In this document: piece by piece, positions 1 to 5,676 of the stretch
How the letters are laid out: the number at the start of each line of letters is the position of its first letter
Numbering within the stretch: the stretch's first letter is position 1
Source of the DNA: Flavobacteriales bacterium
Lineage (GTDB): Bacteria; Bacteroidota; Bacteroidia; Flavobacteriales_D; Sanyastnellaceae
NCBI GenBank assembly: GCA_947464885.1
Contig: CANHYZ010000064.1
Span: forward strand, 1-8,905
DNA length: 8,905 nt
Direction of reading: 5' to 3'
Notes under the pieces: model-generated
Told to the model about the DNA's origin: nothing
Databases searched by the model: none
What the model saw: the letters and a program-made list of their open reading frames with translations, nothing else
Position numbers and translations under genes: made by a program

Positions 1-214
1 GGTGATGACAGCAGATCACGACGACCGCGTTGTTCCGGCCCATAGCTTCAAGTTCGCAGCGCGTCTGCAAGAATGCAATGTTGGCGAGCACCCTGCTATC
101 ATTCGTATCCAGGAAAGTGCAGGCCATGGCGCCGGTATGAGCACCAATCAAATCATTGAATCTGTTACCGACCGTTATGCGTTTATGCTTTACAATCTGC
201 ACATCTCCCTATAA
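1..214 (+). CDS. Prolyl oligopeptidase (S9A), C-terminal end only
   Basis: This is the last 70 codons of a serine peptidase that cleaves short peptides after proline. The gene enters from the left edge, so there is no start codon here; frame 2 is open from the first base to the TAA at 212-214. The segment TADHDDRVVPAHSFKF matches the catalytic-Asp region of the family (porcine Asp641 followed by substrate-contacting Arg643). The downstream AGHGAG carries the catalytic His (porcine His680). Asp and His are 35 residues apart here against 39 in the porcine enzyme, the difference lying in a variable loop. The nucleophile Ser, the beta-propeller and any signal peptide lie outside the window, so location in the cell cannot be judged. 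The next gene starts 28 bp downstream on the same strand with no terminator between, so co-transcription is plausible. Family identification is secure. Confidence 0.93.
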   Translation, partial: VMTADHDDRVVPAHSFKFAARLQECNVGEHPAIIRIQESAGHGAGMSTNQIIESVTDRYAFMLYNLHISL

Positions 215-244
215 TCCTACAACCCTATAATCCTCCTACCCTAT
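207..244 (+). repeat. 16-bp tandem repeat bridging stop and start codons
   Basis: CCCTATAATCCT occurs at 207-218 and again at 223-234, and CCCTAT recurs at 239-244, giving an exact 16-bp period (207, 223, 239). The first copy contains the TAA stop of the peptidase gene. The third copy supplies the A and T of the ATG of the next gene. The repeat fills the whole intergenic gap. Confidence 0.8.
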
Positions 245-683
245 GAAAAAACAACTCCTCACCCTGGCCATGCTAGCCATTTGTCAATTTGCCTTTGCAC
301 AATATCAGGTTGTTACCTTGATAGAATCCATCATACCCGGTGGAACAGGCAGATCCAGAATGATTGAAGCTACATCCGTTGTCGATCACAATGCGTTTAC
401 CACGAATCGTTCTGATGGCAAGGACTCCAAACAAGGAGACATTGATCGCTCTGAAATTAAGATTAGCACCTTCAAGGAAACAAAAATGCTCAACTTCTTC
501 AGCATGGTCGGAATCAACTTTCAAAACATTGCTTCCAACGACGCGCTGATTACTTCCAAGCTCAATGAAATGTCGGCCCAAGGATTTGATCTGGCTTTCG
601 TAACGAGTGCCGTTGAAAGTGACGCCGGGAAGGATGATGGGCAAGGGATATTCATCACGCGACTCTACTTTAAGAAACGATAA
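243..683 (+). CDS. Small exported protein, DUF4177-like C-terminus
   Basis: A 146-residue protein of unknown function. Residues 1-20 form a typical signal peptide (basic KK, hydrophobic core, cleavage after FAFA or AQ), so the mature protein of about 126 residues is periplasmic or secreted. There is no lipobox Cys. The middle is polar and rich in D, S and K. The C-terminal third (LNEMSAQGFDLAFV, then GIFITRLYFKKR) resembles the small alpha/beta DUF4177 fold, in which a helix with an E-x-G-W/F-x-L pattern is followed by a strand ending in basic residues; this is a pattern match, not a firm assignment. The ATG at 243 is the only start that keeps the signal peptide. No Shine-Dalgarno sequence is visible. 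The gene follows the prolyl oligopeptidase by 28 bp and may share its transcript, which would end at the terminator at 686-708. Confidence 0.75.
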   Translation: MKKQLLTLAMLAICQFAFAQYQVVTLIESIIPGGTGRSRMIEATSVVDHNAFTTNRSDGKDSKQGDIDRSEIKISTFKETKMLNFFSMVGINFQNIASNDALITSKLNEMSAQGFDLAFVTSAVESDAGKDDGQGIFITRLYFKKR

Positions 684-685
684 TG

Positions 686-708
686 AAAAGGCCTTCGGGC
701 CTTTTTTT
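686..708 (+). terminator. Bidirectional intrinsic terminator with UUCG loop
   Basis: AAAAGGCC (686-693), loop TTCG, GGCCTTTT (698-705), then T's to 708. The 8-bp perfect stem is closed by a stable UUCG tetraloop. A T-run follows on the + strand, and the A-run on the left gives T's on the - strand. It lies between two convergent genes (stops at 683 and 710) and can end both transcripts. Confidence 0.9.
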
Positions 709-709
709 A

Positions 710-1186
710 TTAAGGGAATCGATCTGTTTTTTCACGCTGCATTGCTTCTATCGACTTTAACTCCTCCCGTAGTTCAGGGAAACGTTTGCTGAAGAAACGT
801 AAAATGCGCAGGCATAAATAACGCACTGCAATATCGTATTGCATGTTGACTGCACCACTCCATGCAAAATTTAGCAGCGCCGCTTCATTCGCTTCATTCA
901 GCGTTAATCCTTCCAGGGATTTAAGCAGTTCACGCTGAACGCCTCCGATAGATGATTGCTGCAGAAGTTGGATAAGCTTATCCTGATACTTCAAACTTTG
1001 TGTTTGATTCAGCCTTCTGATATGCCCCATCACCCATGACGCTTTCATAGCCTGCACATCATTGCCGTGTTCTACGAACTCCAATAAGTCCAAGTAAACC
1101 TCATCGCGCTCCAAAGCATAGGCCGCAACAGCTGTGCACTCCTTTAGGCCCATTCGCACTTTGAGTATTGATTCTAAATGCATCAT
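710..1186 (-). CDS. Hypothetical all-helical (HEAT-like) cytoplasmic protein
   Basis: A 158-residue protein with no signal peptide or membrane segment. It is strongly helical with regularly spaced Leu, Ala and Val. Segments such as residues 30-58 (a LLEFVEHGND turn, then KASWVMGHI) and 75-110 look like paired antiparallel helices of the HEAT/ARM type, which suggests a protein-binding scaffold. I do not recognise a named family and assign no function. The start is ambiguous. ATG codons lie at 1186 and 1183, directly after the T-tract of the upstream gene's terminator, leaving no room for a normal leader. An internal Met at residue 12 (ATG ending near 1153) is an alternative. The C-terminus runs into the shared terminator at 686-708. 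The protein is encoded 33 bp downstream of the large thioredoxin-like gene on the same strand. Confidence 0.7.
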   Translation of the reverse strand: MMHLESILKVRMGLKECTAVAAYALERDEVYLDLLEFVEHGNDVQAMKASWVMGHIRRLNQTQSLKYQDKLIQLLQQSSIGGVQRELLKSLEGLTLNEANEAALLNFAWSGAVNMQYDIAVRYLCLRILRFFSKRFPELREELKSIEAMQREKTDRFP

Positions 1187-1214
1187 AAAAAACGCACCCC
1201 GTTGGGATGCGTTT
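1187..1214 (-). terminator. Intrinsic terminator of the exported thioredoxin-like gene
   Basis: Read on the - strand: AAACGCA, one mismatch, CCC, a 3-nt loop, GGG, mismatch, TGCGTTT, then further T's to 1187. The arms are 1204-1214 and 1190-1200. It begins 6 bp after the TAA of the 526-residue gene (1220-1222), and its T-tract ends exactly where the next ATG begins (1186). Hairpin and T-run are clear; termination efficiency is unknown. Confidence 0.8.
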
Positions 1215-1219
1215 ATGGA

Positions 1220-2800
1220 TTAGTTCTTCTTTGATTCTTTGGGAGCAGGCTTCTTCGGCAAGCCATTAGCCGGCTTTCTTATTTTGCCCGGTGCTTCGTC
1301 TTCATCCTCATACTCCGTTTGCTGCAGCGGTGCCGAGGTATCAGCTCCTGAATCTAATTTGTTGAGCAAATCCTCCAGCTGCTCAGCCCCGAGAGATTTG
1401 GCAATGATCTTATGATCCTTGTCCATAAGGTAAACCTTCGGCGTGCTGTTCACATCCCAATACTGATGATAATTCAAACTCTGAAGCGTTGTCTTACCGC
1501 CATAAATCAACTTGGTTGCAGAGTCCTGAGTCATGATAAACTGATTTCTCGAAACGTTCGTGAACTCAAGCTTTTCATCACGCACAAACTTTTTCCATTT
1601 GTCAATCTCCATGTTGTTGTGAACCGCGAATACTTCCAGTCCCTTTGATTTCCAGCGCTTGTATAAATCGTTGATTTTGGGAATTTCCTTCTTACAGTGA
1701 CCGCAAGAAGCTTCCCAAATAACCAGCAAGGTGTACTTACTGTTGGTGTCATACATCGAACGCCAAACGTCAGCTGTATCCGGCAGAACAATATTCAATC
1801 CGATTTCGCCGCACAAACAATGGCGCTTCTCATCAGCAGCCTTCTTCATTTCGTCAATCTTTTCCTTCTTGACCCAATCACACATTCCCTTGGAGTAGTA
1901 ATTATCAATCATGAATACAAAGCCTTCGTCCATACACATGATTTTGGCTGTTTCAAAATTGTAGGTGAACTGGTGCACGATGTATTTAAACCCATCCTTA
2001 TTGTCACCCACCGCTGCTACCAGTCGCTGCACCTCGGCAATCATGGTATCCGGTATTTGAGGCAACGTTTGTGTCACATATTTCTCGATCAATTTGTGAT
2101 AGGCTTGATCGCGTACCATACGTGGATCCTTTAAATCGATATTATCGAAATAGTGCGTGCGGTAATAGAAATATTGCCACAACTTCTTTCCTTCCTCTGA
2201 AGAATCGGCGGGAGCTTCGGGCACCTCGATATCCATCGACATCTTAATCAGCTTGCTAATCAGCAAATCCGGATTTTTCGCAATCATGTCTTTTTGATAC
2301 GCCACGACATCATCATTCATTTTCTTCAACTGTTCGCGGAACGGTTTCTTTTCCTCTTCGGTTTTGGTTGAATCTTGCAGCGCGGCATCAATCGGGTTTC
2401 GGCTGCGCATTTTATCGCTGATATACATGACGTAGTCGAAGAAGATTTTGTTATTCTTCGATTGCTTCACCTTGATGGCGTCCAATCGGCAGTCAGCTGT
2501 AAAATCAAGTTCAATTTCTTCTTGATCAACCACAATATCCATTCGACTGCTGTTATTGACCACAATAGCATACTTGCCGCATTCATTGTATGGTTTTCCG
2601 TCAAAGGAGAAATTGCCCTTACTGTCGACAAAGGCTGTGTCGTTGTAATAGAGCTTATTGCCATAGTAGTTGGCCAGATAGATGGAAGTGTCCTTTAGAC
2701 CTTCGATGTGGCCTTTGATTTTGTATTTTACTTGAGCGCTGGTAAGGTTACCGAGCGTTAAAAAGAGGAGGGCTGCAAATACAAGTTTGAGTACTTTCAT
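1220..2800 (-). CDS. Exported thioredoxin-fold protein (DUF4369 / DUF5106-like / TlpA-ResA-like)
   Basis: A 526-residue envelope protein predicted to act in thiol-disulfide exchange in the periplasm. Residues 1-22 are a signal peptide ending SAQ. Residues about 25-105 match the DUF4369 beta domain found at the N-terminus of many Bacteroidota thioredoxin-like proteins (IKGHIEGLKD, then YLANYYGNKLYYNDT, then DSKGNFSF). Residues about 115-325 are helical and resemble DUF5106. Residues about 333-480 form a TlpA/ResA-type thioredoxin fold with the redox motif W-E-A-S-C-G-H-C (C366 and C369) and the cis-proline T453-P454 ahead of a VYLMD strand. The last 45 residues are low-complexity: an acidic run near 497-503, then a Lys/Pro-rich tail. 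C328 and C330 form a further C-x-C just before the fold. No lipobox Cys follows the signal peptide, so it is probably soluble. Substrate unknown. It is probably a single-gene transcript, from the candidate promoter at 2840-2871 to the terminator at 1187-1214. Confidence 0.9.
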   Translation of the reverse strand: MKVLKLVFAALLFLTLGNLTSAQVKYKIKGHIEGLKDTSIYLANYYGNKLYYNDTAFVDSKGNFSFDGKPYNECGKYAIVVNNSSRMDIVVDQEEIELDFTADCRLDAIKVKQSKNNKIFFDYVMYISDKMRSRNPIDAALQDSTKTEEEKKPFREQLKKMNDDVVAYQKDMIAKNPDLLISKLIKMSMDIEVPEAPADSSEEGKKLWQYFYYRTHYFDNIDLKDPRMVRDQAYHKLIEKYVTQTLPQIPDTMIAEVQRLVAAVGDNKDGFKYIVHQFTYNFETAKIMCMDEGFVFMIDNYYSKGMCDWVKKEKIDEMKKAADEKRHCLCGEIGLNIVLPDTADVWRSMYDTNSKYTLLVIWEASCGHCKKEIPKINDLYKRWKSKGLEVFAVHNNMEIDKWKKFVRDEKLEFTNVSRNQFIMTQDSATKLIYGGKTTLQSLNYHQYWDVNSTPKVYLMDKDHKIIAKSLGAEQLEDLLNKLDSGADTSAPLQQTEYEDEDEAPGKIRKPANGLPKKPAPKESKKN

Positions 2801-2991
2801 AGTCGCTGAGATGTATTAGAATGATGATGCAACAAGCTGCAAAGTTGTTTAACCGGTCGCAATTTTAACAATTTCTTTTGCTAAAGAATGCTAGCCCGAA
2901 GGCAAGGACTGTACCGAAACAATTCAGAGTCGCCCAACCGCGTTTCTCGGTAAAAATACATTCGTCTCAATTTTCACAAGACAAATCATGA
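2801..2991. other. 191-bp intergenic region
   Basis: This gap holds the candidate promoter at 2840-2871 and otherwise nothing I can assign. The right part, downstream of the 202-residue gene on the - strand, has only a 3-bp GCC-TTCG-GGC hairpin near 2893-2902 with no T-run, so no convincing terminator for that gene. The longest + strand reading frame is 15 codons (2821 on), which I take as chance. Confidence 0.6.
2840..2871 (-). promoter_or_regulatory. Candidate Bacteroidota promoter of the 526-residue gene
   Basis: On the - strand TTG (2871-2869) is followed by 21 bases and then CAACTTTG (2847-2840). This matches the Bacteroidota -33/-7 pattern TTG-N-TAnnTTTG with one mismatch at the first -7 base. 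It would leave a leader of roughly 30-35 nt before the ATG at 2800. Confidence 0.35.
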
Positions 2992-3600
2992 CTAAGAACT
3001 ATAACCACCGACAAGTTGATAGAGTTCCGACTGTAGCGCTTGGTGCTTATTTCGGGCATACCAGGCGTGAAGTTCTTTCTTTCGTTCTGCATCGTCCATG
3101 CCTTCCGCTTTCAGGTGATTAAGCAACTCTAAAGCCTCTTGTGGGCGTGGCCCCCACTTCCAGAGCAGTTCGTTGGATTCGTTCAGACAAATAATCACAG
3201 GAATCGATCGCGCTCCATTGGTCAGAAACAAATCCATGAACTCCGGATGCTCATCGCGCAAAACGTAACGCACGGTAATTGAACCGCTCAAGGCGGCCAA
3301 TTTCTCTATCACAGGAATTTGCTGAGCAGCATCGCCGCACCAACCTTCGGTAATTACGACCCAGGTTAATGACCTCTTAATGGCCCCAAAGCGCTCGGCT
3401 ACGGCGGCATCCGGTTGCCACGTTTTTTCCCATCGATGCAAGCGATGCATATTCAACCGCGTGTATTCCACCAAGGAATCGCTTTGCTGATGGCCCGTTA
3501 CTTTTTCCTCTTCCAGCAAGCGCTCTACTAGGGCAACATATTCGGAATAAGTATAATTGGGACTTGGGATGACAATTTTTTCTGATACGCTGTGATTCAT
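2992..3600 (-). CDS. Cytoplasmic thioredoxin-like protein with WCGD motif
   Basis: A 202-residue protein with no signal peptide, matching the thioredoxin-like family usually called Thioredoxin_9 (Pfam PF14595, from memory). Signatures in order: VVITEGWCGDAAQQIP with W87-C88-G89-D90, the strand VRYVLRDEHPEFMDLFLTNGA (110-130), the cis-proline R-S-I-P134-V, and WGPRP (148-152). In place of the usual C-x-x-C only the first Cys is present, with Ala-Ala-Gln in the following positions. C138 is the only other Cys and sits in the strand after the cis-proline. As far as I recall, the single-Cys WCGD motif is normal for this family, so it is not damage. Residues 14-65 and 153-195 are helical extensions. 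The reaction is unknown; a monothiol or bacillithiol-type role is speculation. The start is 55 bp from the divergent DUF2797 gene, so the two probably share a promoter region. No terminator was found after the stop. Confidence 0.87.
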   Translation of the reverse strand: MNHSVSEKIVIPSPNYTYSEYVALVERLLEEEKVTGHQQSDSLVEYTRLNMHRLHRWEKTWQPDAAVAERFGAIKRSLTWVVITEGWCGDAAQQIPVIEKLAALSGSITVRYVLRDEHPEFMDLFLTNGARSIPVIICLNESNELLWKWGPRPQEALELLNHLKAEGMDDAERKKELHAWYARNKHQALQSELYQLVGGYSS

Positions 3601-3655
3601 TTCAATAGTTCGTTGATTTGCGCCGGCAATGTTTGCGAATTAAGCAGATTACTCT

Positions 3656-4483
3656 ATGACACACATCACCACAAACCTGAGAAAAATGAACACCCGCCTG
3701 GGGGAAGACGGTATCGCCCTGTATGCCTTACCCCAGTTGAATATACTGGAGTACCTCGGCGACCAGGATGTGAATCAATGGCTAGGCCGCTCTGTCAAGA
3801 TTGAATTTACAGGAAATATTCACTGCATAGCTACGGGCAAAAAAATCAAAAAGACCTACGGAGAGGGAATGAGTTACGACGCCTGGATGAGCTCACCATT
3901 GGGCAATCCGGCCATTATACGTCCTGAATTAAGTCGCATTCATGAAGGAGTTGCGCTACGCGATAAGGAATGGGAAGAAAAGCACCACAATCAGCCCCAC
4001 TATGTTTACCTCTCGCGAACAGGCGGTGTAAAAGTCGGCGTAACCCGCGCCACCAATCTTTTTTCACGCTGGATAGATCAGGGCGCAGTAGAAGGGATTC
4101 CACTAGCCCTGGTACCGTACCGCCAACTCGCCGGACTTATCGAAGTTGTGCTGAAAGCGCATATGGATGATAAAACCGCCTGGCAAGCCATGCTGAAAGG
4201 TGAGTTCAAAGACACTATGCCCCTGACGGAGCACAAAGAGGCCGCCTTGAATCTGCTGCCCGAAGAATACTTCGATTTTATAAGTGACGACGATACCGTA
4301 ACACACATCCATTACCCTGTCGTCAAACTCGCTACAAAACCGCGCTCAATCAAGCTGGACAATCAGTCTGTCATCGAGGGCACCCTTACCGGAATCAAAG
4401 GCCAATACTTGCTTTTCGAGGACGACAGCGTATTCAATGTTCGCGCGCATGCCGGCTATGAAACCATCATCTCGATTTCATAA
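3656..4483 (+). CDS. DUF2797 family protein lacking the usual cysteines
   Basis: A 275-residue cytoplasmic protein recognised as DUF2797 (PF10977, from memory). Its core is H-Y-V-Y-L-S-x-T-x-G-x-K-V-G-V-T-R (115-131), then SRWIDQGA (137-144), PYRQLAGLIE (154-163) and a helix with TAW (174-176). The VYL...KVGVTR...RWIDQGA pattern resembles the GIY-YIG fold, but no catalytic role is established. The upstream zone GEGMSYDAWMSSP, then RPELSRIHEGVA, then RDKEWEEKHH aligns with the Cys-rich zone of proteobacterial members (CYPC, EKC, TCREPEWGE, C) as I remember it, yet every Cys is replaced; C57 is the only Cys in the protein. The C-terminal 45 residues (IEGTLTGIKGQYLLFEDDSVFNVRAHAGYE) form a small beta domain. 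I chose ATG 3656 because TTNLRKM lies near the N-terminus in relatives; the ATG at 3686 is an alternative. A weak -7-like AATGTTTG lies at 3628-3635. No terminator follows. Confidence 0.85.
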   Translation: MTHITTNLRKMNTRLGEDGIALYALPQLNILEYLGDQDVNQWLGRSVKIEFTGNIHCIATGKKIKKTYGEGMSYDAWMSSPLGNPAIIRPELSRIHEGVALRDKEWEEKHHNQPHYVYLSRTGGVKVGVTRATNLFSRWIDQGAVEGIPLALVPYRQLAGLIEVVLKAHMDDKTAWQAMLKGEFKDTMPLTEHKEAALNLLPEEYFDFISDDDTVTHIHYPVVKLATKPRSIKLDNQSVIEGTLTGIKGQYLLFEDDSVFNVRAHAGYETIISIS

Positions 4484-4518
4484 AAAATTGACCCTCATCT
4501 AGAAAAGTAAGTTTTTTC

Positions 4519-4548
4519 TTGCACGGTAAGCGAAAAGGTCTATATTTG
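4519..4548 (+). promoter_or_regulatory. Consensus Bacteroidota promoter of the RRM gene
   Basis: TTG at 4519-4521, a 19-bp spacer, then TATATTTG at 4541-4548. This is a full match to the Bacteroidota housekeeping pattern TTG-N19-TAnnTTTG, with a T-run just upstream of the TTG (4512-4517). Transcription would start near 4553-4556, leaving an unusually long leader of about 92-95 nt before the ATG at 4648. Confidence 0.78.
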
Positions 4549-4593
4549 TACAGACTACTCCTCTTTCAACAATCCGTTTTCTACTGTGGTCAA

Positions 4594-4638
4594 TGTTTGT
4601 TGGAGTTTGCAGTTGTCTAATTTTATAATCAACAAACA
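4594..4638 (+). promoter_or_regulatory. Inverted repeat in the leader of the RRM gene
   Basis: TGTTTGTTG (4594-4602) and CAACAAACA (4630-4638) are perfect 9-bp complements separated by 27 nt. In RNA the stem could gain a G-U pair inside the loop end (4603 with 4629). The 3' arm ends 9 nt before the ATG at 4648, so folding would occlude the region contacted by an initiating ribosome. The repeat is certain; a regulatory role is inferred. Confidence 0.5.
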
Positions 4639-4647
4639 GTTTTAAAA

Positions 4648-5022
4648 ATGAACATTTTTGTTTCAGGGCTGAATTACAGCATGTCAAGCGAAGAGCTTGG
4701 CGAAGTATTTACTCGTTTCGGCGCCGTGGCTTCTGCCAAGGTGGTGACTGATCGTGCAACCGGTCGTTCACGCGGTTTTGGTTTTGTAGAAATGTCATCA
4801 GAAGATGAAGGTCGTGCAGCGATTGCACAATTGGATCAAACTGATGTGAGCGGTCGTAAGATCAATGTTAAGGAAGCTGAAGAGCGTCCTCGCAGCAATG
4901 ATCGTCCACGTAGCAATTTCGGTGGTGGCAGTGGTGGCGGTCGTCGCGAAGGTGGTTTCAAGCCGCGCTTCAACCGTGACGGCGACGGCGGCGGTGGTTA
5001 TGACCGCGGTAATCGTTACTAA
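4648..5022 (+). CDS. Single-RRM RNA-binding protein with Gly/Arg-rich tail
   Basis: A 124-residue cytoplasmic protein with one RNA recognition motif in residues 1-78. RNP2 is I3-F-V-S-G-L8 and RNP1 is R42-G-F-G-F-V-E-M49, with the aromatic residues that stack on RNA bases (F4, F44, F46) all present. Residues 79-124 are a disordered tail of alternating RPRSN, GGGSGGG and FKPRFNRDGDGGGG, typical of the short glycine-rich RRM proteins of bacteria. Family members bind single-stranded RNA and are often cold-inducible or RNA-chaperone-like; no target is known here. The gene stands alone, with a near-perfect promoter at 4519-4548, a leader of about 93 nt containing an inverted repeat, and a strong terminator at 5044-5073. 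No Shine-Dalgarno sequence is present; the start is preceded by TTTTAAAA. The strong promoter suggests high expression. Confidence 0.95.
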   Translation: MNIFVSGLNYSMSSEELGEVFTRFGAVASAKVVTDRATGRSRGFGFVEMSSEDEGRAAIAQLDQTDVSGRKINVKEAEERPRSNDRPRSNFGGGSGGGRREGGFKPRFNRDGDGGGGYDRGNRY

Positions 5023-5043
5023 GCAATCAAATCAACCAGATAT

Positions 5044-5073
5044 AAAAAAGCCGCTTCATAGCGGCTTTTTTTT
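5044..5073 (+). terminator. Bidirectional intrinsic terminator (RRM gene and tRNA)
   Basis: AAAAAAGCCGCT (5044-5055), loop TCAT, AGCGGCTTTTTT (5060-5071), T's to 5073. The 12-bp perfect stem has A/T tracts on both flanks, so it works on either strand. It lies 21 bp after the RRM stop and 15 bp beyond the 3' end of the convergent tRNA. Confidence 0.93.
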
Positions 5074-5088
5074 GTGCTTATCCTTTTG

Positions 5089-5162
5089 TAGCGGGAGGGG
5101 GGCACGATCCCCCGACCTCATGATTATGAATCATGCGCTCTAACCAGCTGAGCTACCCCGCC
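5089..5162 (-). tRNA. tRNA-Met (anticodon CAT), elongator type
   Basis: Read on the - strand from 5162: acceptor GGCGGGG, TA, D arm GCTC-AGCTGGTTA-GAGC, anticodon stem CATGA, loop TTCATAA (CAT), stem TCATG, variable AGGTC, T stem GGGGG / CCCCC, acceptor TCCCGCT, discriminator A. The length is 74 with no encoded CCA, so CCA must be added after transcription. The acceptor ends in a G-U pair at 1-72 and another at 7-66. The anticodon stem lacks the three G-C pairs of initiator tRNA, so this is elongator tRNA-Met or, less likely, the tRNA-Ile with lysidine-modified CAT. The T loop reads ATCGTGC instead of the usual TTCRANN. A consensus promoter lies directly upstream at 5176-5203. Confidence 0.93.
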
Positions 5163-5175
5163 AAATTCGAGGGCG

Positions 5176-5203
5176 CAAATATACTCTTTTTCATGCGATG
5201 CAA
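5176..5203 (-). promoter_or_regulatory. Consensus promoter of the tRNA gene
   Basis: On the - strand TTG (5203-5201), 17 bp, TATATTTG (5183-5176). The -7 octamer is identical to that of the RRM gene. It ends 14 bp before the first base of the tRNA at 5162, leaving a very short precursor leader. The spacer is slightly shorter than the common 19-21 bp. Confidence 0.72.
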
Positions 5204-5240
5204 AAACTGATGTAAAAAAACTTCAAAAGCGAAAAAAAAA
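5202..5240. repeat. Phased A-tracts between divergent genes
   Basis: A-runs at 5202-5206, 5214-5220, 5225-5228 and 5232-5240 are centred about 13, 9.5 and 9.5 bp apart, close to helical phase, which predicts curved DNA. They lie just upstream of the tRNA promoter and upstream of the START-like gene, so they could act as an UP-element-like or curvature signal. A weak -7-like TATTCTTG (5243-5250) for the rightward gene follows directly. Confidence 0.4.
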
Positions 5241-5275
5241 GCTATTCTTGCATACCCTTACCTGAACAAAATACC

Positions 5276-5659
5276 ATGGCCAAAAAACCCATTGAACTCG
5301 AGTACATTATCCGCACGTCCGATAGTATTTTATACAATTGCATGTCAACACCCAGCGGGCTGGAAGAATGGTTCGCTCCACAGGTGCATATTCGAGGAGA
5401 TGTTTACACCTTCATTTGGGAAGGTGAGGAGCGTAAAGCCCAACTCGTTTCAAAGAAGAAAGAACAAATGGTGCGCTATCAGTGGCTTGATGAATCAGAT
5501 AAAGACACGAACTTCTTCGAGTTACGCATCAAGATAGACGAGATGACCGGTGAATTGGCGATGATTGTATCAGACTTTGCCGATGAGGGTGAGGAAGACG
5601 ATCAAAAAATGCTGTGGGACGAAGCGGTGCATGAATTGAAACGTCACATTGGTGGATAA
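5276..5659 (+). CDS. START-like domain protein (AHSA1/SRPBCC superfamily type)
   Basis: A 127-residue cytoplasmic protein with no signal peptide. It matches the Bacteroidota START-like family, small helix-grip proteins related to SRPBCC/AHSA1. Recognisable parts are the strand IELEYIIRTS (6-15), the helix STPSGLEEWFA (24-34) in the place where AHSA1-type proteins have their P-x-x-L-x-x-W signature, the hairpin FIWEGEERKAQLVSKKKEQMVRYQW (46-70), the strand FFELRIKID (80-88), DEMTGELAMIVSDFA (88-102), an acidic loop DEGEEDD (103-109), and the C-terminal helix MLWDEAVHELKRHI (112-125). The fold encloses a hydrophobic cavity, but no ligand or partner is known for this group. The ATG at 5276 fits family length. 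The gene lies divergent from the tRNA with a 113-bp gap containing A-tracts, and 73 bp ahead of the T9SS protein. No terminator follows. Confidence 0.9.
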   Translation: MAKKPIELEYIIRTSDSILYNCMSTPSGLEEWFAPQVHIRGDVYTFIWEGEERKAQLVSKKKEQMVRYQWLDESDKDTNFFELRIKIDEMTGELAMIVSDFADEGEEDDQKMLWDEAVHELKRHIGG

Positions 5660-5676
5660 ATAGCAAAAACGTGTTA

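Noticed and set aside
210..231. Two TATAAT sequences resembling an E. coli -10 box
   Set aside because: They are part of the 16-bp repeat, and Bacteroidota promoters use TAnnTTTG rather than TATAAT; no matching TTG at the right distance.
2890..2905. GCC-TTCG-GGC hairpin after the 202-residue gene
   Set aside because: The stem is only 3 bp with no T-run, so it is too weak for an intrinsic terminator.
2992..3600. WCGD in place of CxxC as an inactivating mutation
   Set aside because: The surrounding motifs are intact and the single-Cys form is, to my knowledge, the normal state of this family.
3592..3804. A 70-residue + frame overlapping the DUF2797 start
   Set aside because: It is a shadow frame of the 3656-4483 gene and of the divergent gene's first codons, with no recognisable domain.
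5089..5162. tRNA locus as an integration attachment site
   Set aside because: No integrase gene and no duplicated tRNA 3' end were seen in the window.
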